From assembly GCA_937934745.1 (NCBI GenBank), contig CALGZC010000008.1, forward strand, positions 32,144-96,143: a stretch of DNA of 64,000 nucleotides. Direction: 5' to 3'. This document shows, in pieces, positions 36,231 through 44,480 of this stretch (positions within the stretch are counted from its first letter, which is position 1; every line of letters starts with the position of its first letter). This DNA is from an uncultured Blastocatellia bacterium (GTDB lineage Bacteria > Acidobacteriota > Blastocatellia > Chloracidobacteriales > Chloracidobacteriaceae). A program made the position numbers and the translations under genes. The notes under the pieces are model-generated. The model saw only the letters and a program-made list of their open reading frames with translations. It was not told where the DNA came from and did no database searches.

Positions 36231-36890
36231 ATGCTGCACGGACAGTACTTTGAAGCCGACCGTGTATCACCAGCGCAGCTCGATGTGTTGTGGGCGAATG
36301 GTTGGCGTCACTTTGGAACGTACTTTTACCGCTACTGGATCAATGTCACACCGGAAGGCATCTGTCATGTCCTGCCGCTACGCATCCGGCTGGCTGTGTT
36401 TCGGCTGTCTGAAAGCCAACGTCGGATTCGCCGCCGCAACCGTGACTTGCGCGTGATCATCCGACCAACCGTGTTGGACGCCGCCACGCACGCGCTCTTC
36501 GAGCGCCACAAACGGCGGTTTACTGACAATGTGCCAGATTCGCTCTATGACTTTCTCTCCACGCAGCCGGCATCTGTCCCGTGTCAGAATAAGGAAATTG
36601 CCGTCTATGACGGCGAGCGATTGGTCGCCAAGAGCTTTCTGGACATCGGTAAGCGGGCGACCTCAAGCGTTTACGGCGTGTTTGACCCTGACTATGCCAA
36701 GCGCAGTCTTGGCATTCTGACCATGCTGCTGGAGATTGCATATTCGCAGGAACGCGGCGATGAATTCTATTATCCGGGCTACGCCTACCACGAAGCTTCA
36801 CACTACGACTACAAGAAGCGCTTTACGGCTTTGGAATGGTTCGACTGGCACGGCAACTGGCGCGATCTGCCGAACGGCCACTACGGTTAG
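36231..36890 (+). CDS. Arginyl/leucyl-tRNA-protein transferase-like protein (ATE/Bpt family), N-terminal zinc part altered
   Basis: A 219-residue protein. The stretch LRIRLAVFRLSESQRRIRRRNRDLRV and later FLDIGKRATSSVYGVFDPDYAKRSLGILTMLLEI and YYPGYAYHEASHYDYKKRFTALEWF (quoted in part) align with the C-terminal transferase domain of Ate1 and bacterial Bpt, which attach Arg or Leu to N-end-rule proteins. In Bpt the N-terminal domain has a CXXC-type cysteine set before the VPVRV strand. Here the matching place is YRYWINVTPEGICHVLPLRI, with a single Cys, so the cysteine cluster is missing. It may act on a different substrate. The start is the ATG at 36231; no upstream start restores the missing part. 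Confidence 0.75.
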   Translation: MLHGQYFEADRVSPAQLDVLWANGWRHFGTYFYRYWINVTPEGICHVLPLRIRLAVFRLSESQRRIRRRNRDLRVIIRPTVLDAATHALFERHKRRFTDNVPDSLYDFLSTQPASVPCQNKEIAVYDGERLVAKSFLDIGKRATSSVYGVFDPDYAKRSLGILTMLLEIAYSQERGDEFYYPGYAYHEASHYDYKKRFTALEWFDWHGNWRDLPNGHYG

Positions 36891-37475
36891 TCGGTGGGCG
36901 CTGTGGTCACCAAAACCAACCCCTGCCGCTGCCTGAGGATCTGTCTGCAAAGCTCGCTGGCAGACGGTTGCTGTTGTCAGCGGCCGTGAGTGACCACCCC
37001 TGCCGGCTTTGTGAATATATGTGTGAATGTATGTGTGGCGTGGCGTCATCGCCCTGGGCAAAAAGAGCCGAACGCCATTCCCAATGGCGAAGTCCGTAAG
37101 GCGGAGAAGAATACCCAAGTCGCCACGCGCAAACGCGGTGTCGGAACGGATTCACGGCCGGAAAAGTCGCCGGACGATCTGCCCCCAGGTAGGCTCGGCA
37201 GGCGGCAAGCACCCCGCTGTGTTGGTTGTATGTCTGGTAGTGGAACGATCATTCGTCCGACGTGAGTTTGTGAATGCCAAACAGTCTACAACAAACGTCC
37301 CAGTTCACCAGAGCAGGACTCCTCCATCTGGCATTGAGTCGTGACATTTCAAGACGCAGGTCTAGCCGTCTAAAAACAAGCTCCAGTAGGTGGATAACGC
37401 GCCACCCGACTGGAGCCAGTGTGTGCAATGGCTGCCTTTACTACAGTTTCGTTGCCGATGAGCGCGGCAAATTCG
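36891..37475. other. 585-base gap with a terminator near its end
   Basis: No convincing gene on either strand. The sequence TATGTGTG-AA-TGTATGTGTG near 37016-37037 is a short imperfect repeat. The minus-strand terminator at 37370-37416 belongs to the small gene that ends at 37476. The rest shows nothing I can name. Confidence 0.5.
37370..37416 (-). terminator. Rho-independent terminator of the 86-aa gene
   Basis: On the minus strand GCTCCAGT (37416-37409) and ACTGGAGC (37387-37380) pair over 8 bp, and the inner GGTGG/CCACC adds 5 bp around an 8-base loop. The stem is followed by TTGTTTTTAG. It lies 60 bases past the stop at 37476. Confidence 0.75.
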
Positions 37476-37736
37476 CTATGTCTCTTCCTTCGGCTCGCGC
37501 CCCAGATTGCTGTTGAGTTGACGGGCTAAAGTTTCGCGCAGATCGTCAGCCGCACGCGCCAAAAGCCGCGCAGCGACAGCGCTAGCCGAGGTTGCCTGAC
37601 CTAGCATGACATAGGTTTCCAGCACCGCCATTGTCTGACGACTAACCGGAACGGTGATATGTTGTGCAACTCTCCCACGGCGCTTTTTCGTGTCACCCTG
37701 AGACGATCCTTGCTTTGTGTTCGGCATGTTACTCAC
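37476..37736 (-). CDS. Small basic protein, possible ribbon-helix-helix DNA-binding protein
   Basis: An 86-residue protein (GTG at 37736, or 83 residues from ATG 37727). The N-terminus is polar and basic (GDTKKRRGR), then VAQHITVPVSRQTMAVLETYVML could form the strand and first helix of a ribbon-helix-helix or CopG/ParD-like fold, followed by a helical SASAVAARLLARAADDLRETLARQL. I do not recognise a named family. Support that it is a gene: AAGGGG ribosome site, a dyad operator candidate and -10-like TATAAA upstream, and a terminator downstream. The local DNA is AT-richer than its surroundings. Function as a repressor or antitoxin-like protein is inference. Confidence 0.6.
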   Translation of the reverse strand: MSNMPNTKQGSSQGDTKKRRGRVAQHITVPVSRQTMAVLETYVMLGQATSASAVAARLLARAADDLRETLARQLNSNLGREPKEET

Positions 37737-37767
37737 ATTCCCCTTTTCTAAGCGATTCGGCGATCAC

Positions 37768-37791
37768 TTCAAGTGCTAAGAATCACTTGAA
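37768..37791 (-). promoter_or_regulatory. 24-base dyad, candidate operator of the 86-aa gene
   Basis: TTCAAGTG-N8-CACTTGAA is a perfect 8-bp inverted repeat. On the minus strand a TATAAA box (37810-37805) lies 13 bases upstream, so the dyad would cover the transcription start. A second, outer pair GCTAAG/CTTAGC (37775-37780, 37795-37800) overlaps it. Binding of the encoded small protein is a guess. Confidence 0.5.
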
Positions 37792-37854
37792 AATCTTAGC
37801 GTTATTTATACAAAGCTGCCCAAAAAAGGGAAATCATTTTTGCATAAACTGACA

Positions 37855-38547
37855 TTAGCCGGCAGTCGAAAGCGTTGTTTCTGTCTCCATGCTTGTTGGC
37901 TTTGTTGTATTCCGCGCAAGATCAATCAGGGTCGCCATTTTTTCTGTTGTACTGCGCTTTCCTTGGAGTAATACCGTTTGAATCAAACCGTCCTGGTTTT
38001 TGATCAGCAGACCGAGGTAATAACGCTTTTTTTGTACCAAGTAGGCCAGTGGGCCGAGGATGGCTGCGCGAAAGCCGGTTAACTGGCGCTCCGCATAGCT
38101 GCGGACGGCTTCGATTTCGTCATATGTGGCTGTCATTTCTGATTGCCAACCTTGGTGGTACAAGCTGACCATGGCCAGCCCACGTGTATATAACTGCACG
38201 GCTGTGTAAGCACGCTCAGATTCATCGGTATCGGCAACATTTATACGGTCAAGCACAAACGGTTCTCCGGCAGCCGCGCCCAACGCATGGATTTCGGCCA
38301 GACGCGCCAGGCGCGCTCGATCACGCGCCTCTACGCGGGTTGCCTGACGCACCAGATCGCGGAAGACAAGCACCCAGACAGCATACATCGTTCCGATGGC
38401 AATGACGGTGAAGGTGATGCGCATCGGCAAGGGCAATTGATTAAAGCTTGGTGCTTCTTGAAGAAGAAGCGCCGTCCAGCGCAACGTCAGGGGCAGCAGC
38501 ATGCAGAGCACCTCAGAAAAAGCAGATGGGCAATCTGCTTCCAACAT
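37855..38547 (-). CDS. Membrane-anchored protein of unknown function
   Basis: A 230-residue protein from the ATG at 38547 (frame open to a TTG at 38553). There are two hydrophobic segments near the N-terminus (LLPLTLRWTALLL and ITFTVIAIGTMYAVWVLVF), then a long helical, charged region with ARDRARLARLAEIHALG and a C-terminal mixed domain with GFRAAILGPLAYLVQKKRYYLGLLIKNQDGLIQTVLL (in part), which may be a PH-like or YcxB-like fold. No family is recognised with confidence. It is in the same direction as pyrF, which lies upstream. Confidence 0.65.
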   Translation of the reverse strand: MLEADCPSAFSEVLCMLLPLTLRWTALLLQEAPSFNQLPLPMRITFTVIAIGTMYAVWVLVFRDLVRQATRVEARDRARLARLAEIHALGAAAGEPFVLDRINVADTDESERAYTAVQLYTRGLAMVSLYHQGWQSEMTATYDEIEAVRSYAERQLTGFRAAILGPLAYLVQKKRYYLGLLIKNQDGLIQTVLLQGKRSTTEKMATLIDLARNTTKPTSMETETTLSTAG

Positions 38548-38589
38548 AGTCAATGTCCCGCAAGGTGTGAACGGAAAAGCGCCTATGCT

Positions 38590-39312
38590 TCAGATGGTGG
38601 CCAAGTCGGCCAGCCAGCGCCGTGCGGCAGCGACCGGGTCTGGTGCGGCCGTAATCGGTCGTCCGACAACAAGGTAGTCCGCACCCGCTGCAAGTGCTTC
38701 CTGTGGCGTCAGTGTGCGGCGCTGGTCATCTGGAGCCGCCTCTTTAGGGCGAATGCCTGGCGTGACAATGAGAAAGTCAGTCGGTGCGTGGCCCCGCACG
38801 AGGGCAATTTCCTGGGGTGAACAGACCACACCACCGAGACCGCAGGCAAGCGCCAGGTCGGTGAGACGCCGCACCACTTCCGCAGGTGTACCCTGCAAGC
38901 CAACTTCGTCCAGCGTGGTTTGGTCGGCACTGGTCAGTAGCGTCACACCCAGGAGCACCGGGCGTCGCGTTGCCGGCTGCATTCCCAGGGCCCTGTGCGC
39001 TGCCTCAAGCACGGCGCGGCCGCCCAACGTGTGAACCGTACACAGGTGAACGCCCAGTTGGGCTGCCGCCGTAACCGCGCCGGCTACCGTCTGGGGAATG
39101 TCGTGGAACTTCAGGTCCAGGAAGACGCGTGCGCCGGTCGCCAATGCAGCCGCGACGACTGGCGGCCCAGCGGCTGTAAACAGCGTTGTGCCGATCTTGA
39201 AACCGCCCACATACGGCGACAGTGAACGGATAAGCCACTTGGCGCGTGTTAGATCGGGCGTGTCAAGGGCCAGAAAAATCCGTTCCTTAGGCGCACGGTG
39301 GTGGGCATTCAT
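38590..39312 (-). CDS. pyrF: Orotidine 5'-phosphate decarboxylase
   Basis: A 240-residue TIM-barrel enzyme for the last step of UMP synthesis. Motifs: IFLALDTPDLTRA, VGGFKIGTTLF, the catalytic DLKFHDIPQTV (Asp-Lys-Asp set), VHTLGG, GVVCSPQEIALVR, LIVTPGIRPKEA and ADYLVVGRPITAA. Size fits the bacterial type 1 enzyme. The ATG at 39312 is preferred over a GTG at 39327. No other pyr gene is nearby. The membrane protein gene at 37855-38547 follows after 42 bases. Confidence 0.94.
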   Translation of the reverse strand: MNAHHRAPKERIFLALDTPDLTRAKWLIRSLSPYVGGFKIGTTLFTAAGPPVVAAALATGARVFLDLKFHDIPQTVAGAVTAAAQLGVHLCTVHTLGGRAVLEAAHRALGMQPATRRPVLLGVTLLTSADQTTLDEVGLQGTPAEVVRRLTDLALACGLGGVVCSPQEIALVRGHAPTDFLIVTPGIRPKEAAPDDQRRTLTPQEALAAGADYLVVGRPITAAPDPVAAARRWLADLATI

Positions 39313-39411
39313 CGCCAATCCAGACAACCACCGTTGACAGCCTGTAGAGAAGCACCGGCACGGCTGTCAACGCTGTGGCAGGCACAAGCCGAGTATCCGA
39401 ACCGACATGGA

Positions 39412-40749
39412 TCAGTAGCGCGTCCGGTAACGCCGTCCGGTCGTGCGGGCATTACGTGTGGTGTACCGTGATTGACCCATCCGATGGAAGTCTGCCAGGG
39501 TGGGCGTGGACGGTTGTTGGCTGCCTAAGCGGTCTTGTGGTGACAGGGCAGCGTAAGCTGTGGCAAAGCGTTCACGTGCGCCGGACGGGAGCTTGAGGTG
39601 AAAACCAGCCGGTGCCAACGGGCGGCGTAACTCGGGGTTGAGCGTCGAAAGCTCACTCAGCGGGACTTGGAGTAAGTCGGCTGCCACGGCAAGTGAGGTC
39701 GGCGTCTCAAGCCGGAAAGTCTCGTACTGGAGGGGCGGTTCCGGTGTCACGTTGAATCCGAATTGTTTCTGATTTTTGGCAATCGCAATCACGGCCAAAA
39801 TTGCCGGAACATAGTTTTGGGTTTCGCGCGGCAACAATCCGCGCTGGTGCAACTCCCAAAAGTCGGCATAGCCGCATCGCTCAATGGCCCGCTCAACGTT
39901 CCGCTCCCCACAGTTGTATGCAGCCATCGCCAACAACCAGTCGCCGGCAAAGTAGTTGTACAAGAACTTCAGATAGCGGGCTGCCGCACGAGTTGAGGCT
40001 TCCGGGGCAACGCGTTCATCCAGGTAAGCGTCTTGCCGCAACCCAAAACGCAGGCCGGTACTGGGAATAAACTGCCAGATACCACGCGCCTTAGCAAAAG
40101 ACAGCGCACGCGGCTGCCAGACAGATTCAACCTGCGCCAGCCAGATCAGATCTTTTGGCACCCCTTCTTCTGCGAAGATGCGTTCTGCCATGTCACGGTA
40201 GCGGCCTGACCGAATGAGGCCCCGCTCCATCGTGATGCGACCGCGCCCGGTCGTGTAGAAGTTCATAAACTGGTAGACCTGCGCCGTCACGGTGAACTTG
40301 AAGTCAAAGTCTGACATATCCAAGTTGCCGGCAGGTTGACTGCTGATCCGGCTGACATCAAGGGCCGCCAGCTCGTCACGGTAAGCACCGATGCCCGGGT
40401 CGGACGGCAGGGCAGCTTGACGTAATCCGGTCAACAGCAACTCAATGCGCCCCTGGAGTTCAAAAGCATACGCTTGGACCTCCTGCTCGGCACGAACCTC
40501 AGCCGGAGCCTGGGTAAGGGCTTTACGGGCTTCGGCGAAACACCGCCCGGCTTCTTCAAATTGACCATTGCGGAACGCCTCTTCCCCACGTTGGTAGTGC
40601 TGTTCGGCTGCCGCAATGACGCTGCGCTCCGGTGTGGCAACCGACCCGGTCGCAGATGGCATTGGTGACTGGGCGGCTGTAAGACCTGTGCTGCAGGCTG
40701 TTAGCATACAAAGAGCCAATGCACGCCAAAGACTGACACGTAAAGCCAT
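39412..40749 (-). CDS. MltD-like membrane-bound lytic transglycosylase
   Basis: A 445-residue exported protein. Lipoprotein-like N-terminus LWRALALCMLTACSTG with a Cys at the cleavage site, then a helical region (residues 40-130) that may be TPR-like. The SLT domain follows: catalytic Glu in LIWLAQVESVWQPRALS, KARGIWQFIPSTGLRFGL, AARYLKFLYNYFAGDWLLAMAAYNCGERNVERAI (in part). It cleaves the MurNAc-GlcNAc bond to 1,6-anhydro products. After it comes one LysM-like segment (LETPTSLAVAADLLQVPLSELSTLNP, in part). The start ATG 40749 has CTGGAG 5 bases upstream; the frame to 40767 is not needed. Confidence 0.88.
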   Translation of the reverse strand: MALRVSLWRALALCMLTACSTGLTAAQSPMPSATGSVATPERSVIAAAEQHYQRGEEAFRNGQFEEAGRCFAEARKALTQAPAEVRAEQEVQAYAFELQGRIELLLTGLRQAALPSDPGIGAYRDELAALDVSRISSQPAGNLDMSDFDFKFTVTAQVYQFMNFYTTGRGRITMERGLIRSGRYRDMAERIFAEEGVPKDLIWLAQVESVWQPRALSFAKARGIWQFIPSTGLRFGLRQDAYLDERVAPEASTRAAARYLKFLYNYFAGDWLLAMAAYNCGERNVERAIERCGYADFWELHQRGLLPRETQNYVPAILAVIAIAKNQKQFGFNVTPEPPLQYETFRLETPTSLAVAADLLQVPLSELSTLNPELRRPLAPAGFHLKLPSGARERFATAYAALSPQDRLGSQQPSTPTLADFHRMGQSRYTTRNARTTGRRYRTRY

Positions 40750-41197
40750 GGCATCTCCAGATTTCAAACCTGAATGGCGTCGAGCTCCTGATCCCAGAGC
40801 TGTGGAAACAGATCAGAAGGAAAGCGGTGAAAGCACCCAGAAGCCTCAACTGAAGTGCACGCCTTCTATCATCAAGGCAAATCCAGTGTCAAACCTATCT
40901 TGTTTCCCGGAAACACCGTTCATTTTCAAGCCAGGTGTGCATCTCCGATGTGAATCCGGTGGTGAACGCCTTTGCCCTCACACAGGGACTTTCAAGTGCC
41001 TCATCAAGCGGCACGACGCGCATCAGCCGCCACGGCGTGGAGCGAATCCAGCCAGGCCAAACGCTTGCCGCTGCGGGCAGAAGCCAAGATACTCTTTCGC
41101 CGAACCATGGCTTATTTCCGGCCGGTGCAGGGGACACCCCTGCACCCACATTTCGTGACCTTGACGACGAACGGTTTTATCCACCTGCGTCTGCCTT
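40750..41197. other. 448-base gap with a perfect hairpin near the aminotransferase
   Basis: No convincing gene. GGTGCAGGGG (41124-41133) and CCCCTGCACC (41137-41146) form a perfect 10-bp stem with a 3-base loop, ending 51 bases before the aminotransferase ATG. No T-run follows, so it is not an ordinary terminator. Confidence 0.55.
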
Positions 41198-42352
41198 ATG
41201 CCCGGTTTTCTTGCTGGCGTTGATCTGACGCCGAATCGGCTCGAACGTGCCCGTCAACGCACGGCCCACTATATTGATTTGACCAGTAGTAATCCGACCC
41301 ACCACGGGCTGTTGTTCCCGGCCGATATCCTCCGTGAAGCTGCCGCAGCCTACTGGGATAACCGACGCTATGCACCCGATCCCCGTGGAGACCCGGCGGC
41401 CCGCCGCGCCATCGCTGCCGATTATGCCCGGCGGATACCTAGACTGGAGGTGTCGCCGGATGCGGTTTTCATCACTGCGAGCACCAGCGAGGCGTACAGC
41501 CTGTTGTTGATGCTCCTTGCCGAACCGGGCGACAATATCCTGGGTCCAAACATTACCTATCCGCTCTGTGAGCACTTCGCTGCGGCCCAACACATCGAGT
41601 TGCGGACGTACGAACTCCTGGAGTCACCCCAGGGCTGGTCCATCAACGCGCCGACGCTGATCGCCGCCGCCGATGAACGGACACGTGCCGTCCTGATCGT
41701 TTCGCCGCACAATCCAACCGGCATGATTGTTCAGCAACCACTGCCGGTGCTGCAGCAACTCGGCCTGCCGGTCATTTGCGACGAGGTGTTCGCTGCGTTT
41801 CCTTACCGCATTCCGGCAACCCCGCCGCTCGGTGCCCTCCACCCTGAACTGCCGGTCTTTCACCTGAACGGTATTTCCAAACGTTTTGCTCTGCCCGATC
41901 TGAAACTGGGGTGGATGGTGCTCAACAAACCGGCGGCGGAAGCCTTCGGCACACGGTTAGAAATCCTGAACGACGCTTTTCTCAGCGCCAACGCCCTGGC
42001 CCAGTTCATGCTGCCGACGCTGTTTGAGCGCGGACAGCCGTTCGTCGCCGCCATGCAGCAGCGTTTTCGGGAAGGGTTGGAAGTGGCGCTTGAGTGGCTG
42101 CAGCGCACGCCAGGTGTCACGGTCCGACCACCCGACGGCGGCTACTATCTTTTTCCCCAGGTCGCCGGTTGGAACGATGAGGAAGCCTTGGTGTTGTACC
42201 TGCTGGAGCAGGGGGTGCTGGTCCATCCGGGCTATTTCTATGGCTGCGAACAGGGTGGGGCGCGGATTATGCTTTCCTGCCTAACCGAGCCTGCGCAGCT
42301 CCGTGCGGGGCTGGAAACGTTGACGCGCGCGCTGTCGTACGCACGTGGCTGA
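41198..42352 (+). CDS. PLP-dependent class I/II aminotransferase
   Basis: A 384-residue fold-type I PLP enzyme. Features: SSNPTHHGL near the start, TASTSEAYSLLLMLLAEPGDNIL (in part), VSPHNPTGMIV, ICDEVFAAFPY with the cofactor Asp, and the PLP lysine in LNGISKRFALPDLKLGWMV. The C-terminus has PDGGYYLFPQV and GARIMLSCLTEPAQL. Substrate specificity (alanine, aspartate, aromatic or other) cannot be told from these motifs. It stands alone with a hairpin upstream. Confidence 0.88.
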   Translation: MPGFLAGVDLTPNRLERARQRTAHYIDLTSSNPTHHGLLFPADILREAAAAYWDNRRYAPDPRGDPAARRAIAADYARRIPRLEVSPDAVFITASTSEAYSLLLMLLAEPGDNILGPNITYPLCEHFAAAQHIELRTYELLESPQGWSINAPTLIAAADERTRAVLIVSPHNPTGMIVQQPLPVLQQLGLPVICDEVFAAFPYRIPATPPLGALHPELPVFHLNGISKRFALPDLKLGWMVLNKPAAEAFGTRLEILNDAFLSANALAQFMLPTLFERGQPFVAAMQQRFREGLEVALEWLQRTPGVTVRPPDGGYYLFPQVAGWNDEEALVLYLLEQGVLVHPGYFYGCEQGGARIMLSCLTEPAQLRAGLETLTRALSYARG

Positions 42353-42891
42353 GTGATTCCCCGAAGCTCACCTTTGTCGATGGTGGCCCGTGGAAAAAAC
42401 CTTCGGAAGAAACCTTCCGAGCCGGATGTGAAGCCCACAGCCTACCGTTAGGCCCGCCGCCGAAGTGCCACTTTTCCTACCAACCCGTGTCGCGCTTTAG
42501 GGAGTGCCACACCGCACGCCGGGTAACAGGATTCCAAAGCAATCTGAGTGCAGAGTGTCCCTGACGGGGATATGTGGTGCAAGGGCGGTGCAAGCAAACC
42601 GCCGCGCTATCGGAACGGCACGGCGCACCGCCGTATCATATTCTCCGGTGAGCAGACCGGAGACGGCCGCTGGACCGTGCAAACACTACTCAACTTGCCT
42701 GCGGCATCGGTTCGCATTGCAGGTGTCTGCGCAAACTCCCAGGCGTCCGTCATCCGCTTGTCTCTGCGTGAGACGCCTTGCCGTTGTTCGCAAAGTTAGG
42801 AGATACCCTACCCCCTGATTTTGGCTTCCAGGCCGGGGTGGCTTGGGGTCCAGACTTGTGATGCCAGGCGACAGAGCAAACCAGGCTACCT
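42353..42891. other. 539-base gap with several hairpins (42584-42778)
   Basis: No frame here reads like a gene. Four inverted repeats lie close together: GGCGGT/ACCGCC (42584-42603), ACGGC/GCCGT (42615-42634), TCTCCGGT/ACCGGAGA (42642-42663) and AGGCGTC/GACGCCT (42741-42778). An extra TCGGAA/TTCCGA stem lies near 42400-42420. This could be a structured RNA, but I cannot match it to a known class. Confidence 0.5.
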
Positions 42892-43545
42892 TCACGCAGG
42901 AAGACGTTGTGGACTCTGCAACGATTTCGGGTGGCGTACCGCCTGCCACGGATCACACCCGTCACGCGCGCGCAGCCGGCGCCGAATATCTTCTGCATTC
43001 GAGTAGTCCACAAAAAACTTCAGTGGGTACTCCCAAAAGGCATGGGCAAGTAACGGCCACCCCCCCGCTGCATGGGCGTTGAAGTAATCAAAATGCACGT
43101 CCACGGTGGCGGCGTCGTCAAAGTTGAAGTGCAGTGACGCCGTCGGGGTGTCATTTTCGGAAAAGTTGTGGCGCTCAGGATGAAGGCGGCTGTTGAAGCG
43201 TCCGCGGTAGGTCCGGTGCAAATCGGTAAACGTCGCGTCGGCGCGCAGATTGTCCAATAGAACACCCGTCCCATAGCGCGGATGAAACCGTAGTCCGTTG
43301 AAGCCAACTTCCCGGTTGGGCTGCCGGAAGGTGACGTGCTGCCACAAGCACTTACGCCCTAACGCCTGGTAAAAATTGAGCAAGTCGCCGCGTCGCCGGC
43401 CAAGCCAGGCAAAATCCGTTGGGGTGACGCCGGCCGCCGCAAATGCCTCACGGACTACCGGAAGGAGGTCTTCCCAAGCCGGAAGCTCGCGTTCGTCAAT
43501 TGGCGTGCGCGTCCTTGACAGCCCCGCGCCTAACCACCAGCGCAT
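42892..43545 (-). CDS. Conserved-looking protein of unknown function, coupled to fabI
   Basis: A 217-residue soluble protein without signal peptide or membrane segments. I do not recognise a family. It has many aromatic and histidine residues: GFNGLRFHPRYGTGVLL, RPRYRGRF-like RTYRGRFNSRLHPERHNFSE, and HFNFDDAATVDVHFDYFNAH, which may be a beta-barrel or ligand-binding fold. The frame is open upstream to 43584, but the ATG at 43545 is 2 bases after the fabI stop, so the two genes are almost surely translated from the same message. That hints at a role in lipid metabolism, which is only inference. Confidence 0.65.
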   Translation of the reverse strand: MRWWLGAGLSRTRTPIDERELPAWEDLLPVVREAFAAAGVTPTDFAWLGRRRGDLLNFYQALGRKCLWQHVTFRQPNREVGFNGLRFHPRYGTGVLLDNLRADATFTDLHRTYRGRFNSRLHPERHNFSENDTPTASLHFNFDDAATVDVHFDYFNAHAAGGWPLLAHAFWEYPLKFFVDYSNAEDIRRRLRARDGCDPWQAVRHPKSLQSPQRLPA

Positions 43546-43547
43546 CC

Positions 43548-44342
43548 CTACACCGGTTCGTCCCTGGGCACAAGCCCAATGCAATGGTAGCCGCCGTCTA
43601 CGTGAATGATTTCGCCGGTCACGCCGCGCCCCATAGGTGAGATGAGAAACAGGGCGGCGTCGGCAACCTCTGCGACTTCCGTCGCCCGCCGGAGCGGTGC
43701 CACTGCGGCGTGATGTTTGAGCATTTTGGTAAAGCCCTGAATGCCGCGCGCAGCAAGGGTGTTGATCGGCCCGGCCGAAATCGCATTGACCCGGATGCCA
43801 TAAGGACCGAGATCGGCTGCCAGATACCGCACGCTTGCTTCCAGCGCCGCCTTGGCAACGCCCATGACATTGTACCCGACGACGGCGCGCTCACTGCCCA
43901 GGTAAGTCAGCGTCACAATACTGCCACCATGATCTTTCATCATCGGGAGGGCAGCCCGCGCCACCGCCGTCAACGAGTAGGCACTAATGTCATGCGCAAT
44001 CCGAAAACCTTCCCGCGACGTGTCCACAAACTGCCCTTCCAGCTCCTCACGCGGCGCATAGGCAACGGCGTGGACAAGGAAATCGAGCGTCCCAAACCGG
44101 GCGTGAACCTGTCCAAAAAAGGCGGCAATATCGGCGTCACTGGTGACGTCGCACGGTGCGACGAGCGGGTTGTCCAACGTTGCAGCCAGTTCACGGACAT
44201 TCGCTTCAAGGCGTTCGTTTTGATAGTTCAGAGCCAGGGTTGCGCCAGCTTGCGCTGCTGCTTGTGCGATACCCCACGCAATGCTGCGCTTGTTGGCGAC
44301 GCCGAGAATGACCCCTTTCTTGCCGGCGAGCATAAGCGTCAC
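43548..44342 (-). CDS. fabI: Enoyl-ACP reductase FabI
   Basis: A 264-residue short-chain dehydrogenase-type enzyme that reduces enoyl-ACP in fatty acid elongation. Motifs: LAGKKGVILGVANKRSIAWGIAQ (in part), SLTAVARAALPMM, LTYLGSERAVVGYNVMGVAKAALEASVRYLA (in part) with the Tyr and Lys of FabI, and RVNAISAGPINTLAARGI. The start is uncertain: GAGGAG lies 4 bases before GTG 44342 and 13 bases before ATG 44333. The unknown gene at 42892-43545 follows directly. An mglA terminator lies just upstream, so fabI has its own promoter. Confidence 0.95.
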   Translation of the reverse strand: MTLMLAGKKGVILGVANKRSIAWGIAQAAAQAGATLALNYQNERLEANVRELAATLDNPLVAPCDVTSDADIAAFFGQVHARFGTLDFLVHAVAYAPREELEGQFVDTSREGFRIAHDISAYSLTAVARAALPMMKDHGGSIVTLTYLGSERAVVGYNVMGVAKAALEASVRYLAADLGPYGIRVNAISAGPINTLAARGIQGFTKMLKHHAAVAPLRRATEVAEVADAALFLISPMGRGVTGEIIHVDGGYHCIGLVPRDEPV

Positions 44343-44410
44343 AAGTCTCCTCTGCTATGAGCAACGTTCAGACGGTGCGACCCCATGTCAGCAAGCAACC
44401 CATCTGAACG

Positions 44411-44438
44411 AAAAAAGCTTCGGTGAGCAACCCGAAGC
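44411..44438 (-). terminator. Rho-independent terminator of mglBA
   Basis: On the minus strand GCTTCGG (44438-44432) and CCGAAGC (44423-44417) form a 7-bp stem with an 8-base loop, followed by six T residues (44416-44411). It lies 42 bases past the mglA stop. Confidence 0.8.
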
Positions 44439-44480
44439 CCGCTGTCTTTCTGGCAATGCTTTGTCACCCTGCCAAGCGCA

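Noticed and set aside
40935..41228. Open frames in the gap before the aminotransferase
   Set aside because: They overlap the aminotransferase start in another frame, lack ribosome sites and have no recognisable protein features.
42500..42800. tmRNA, RNase P RNA or 4.5S RNA in the hairpin-rich gap
   Set aside because: None of their conserved cores (for example the GGAAG-type SRP loop or the RNase P GAGGAAAGTCC block) is present.
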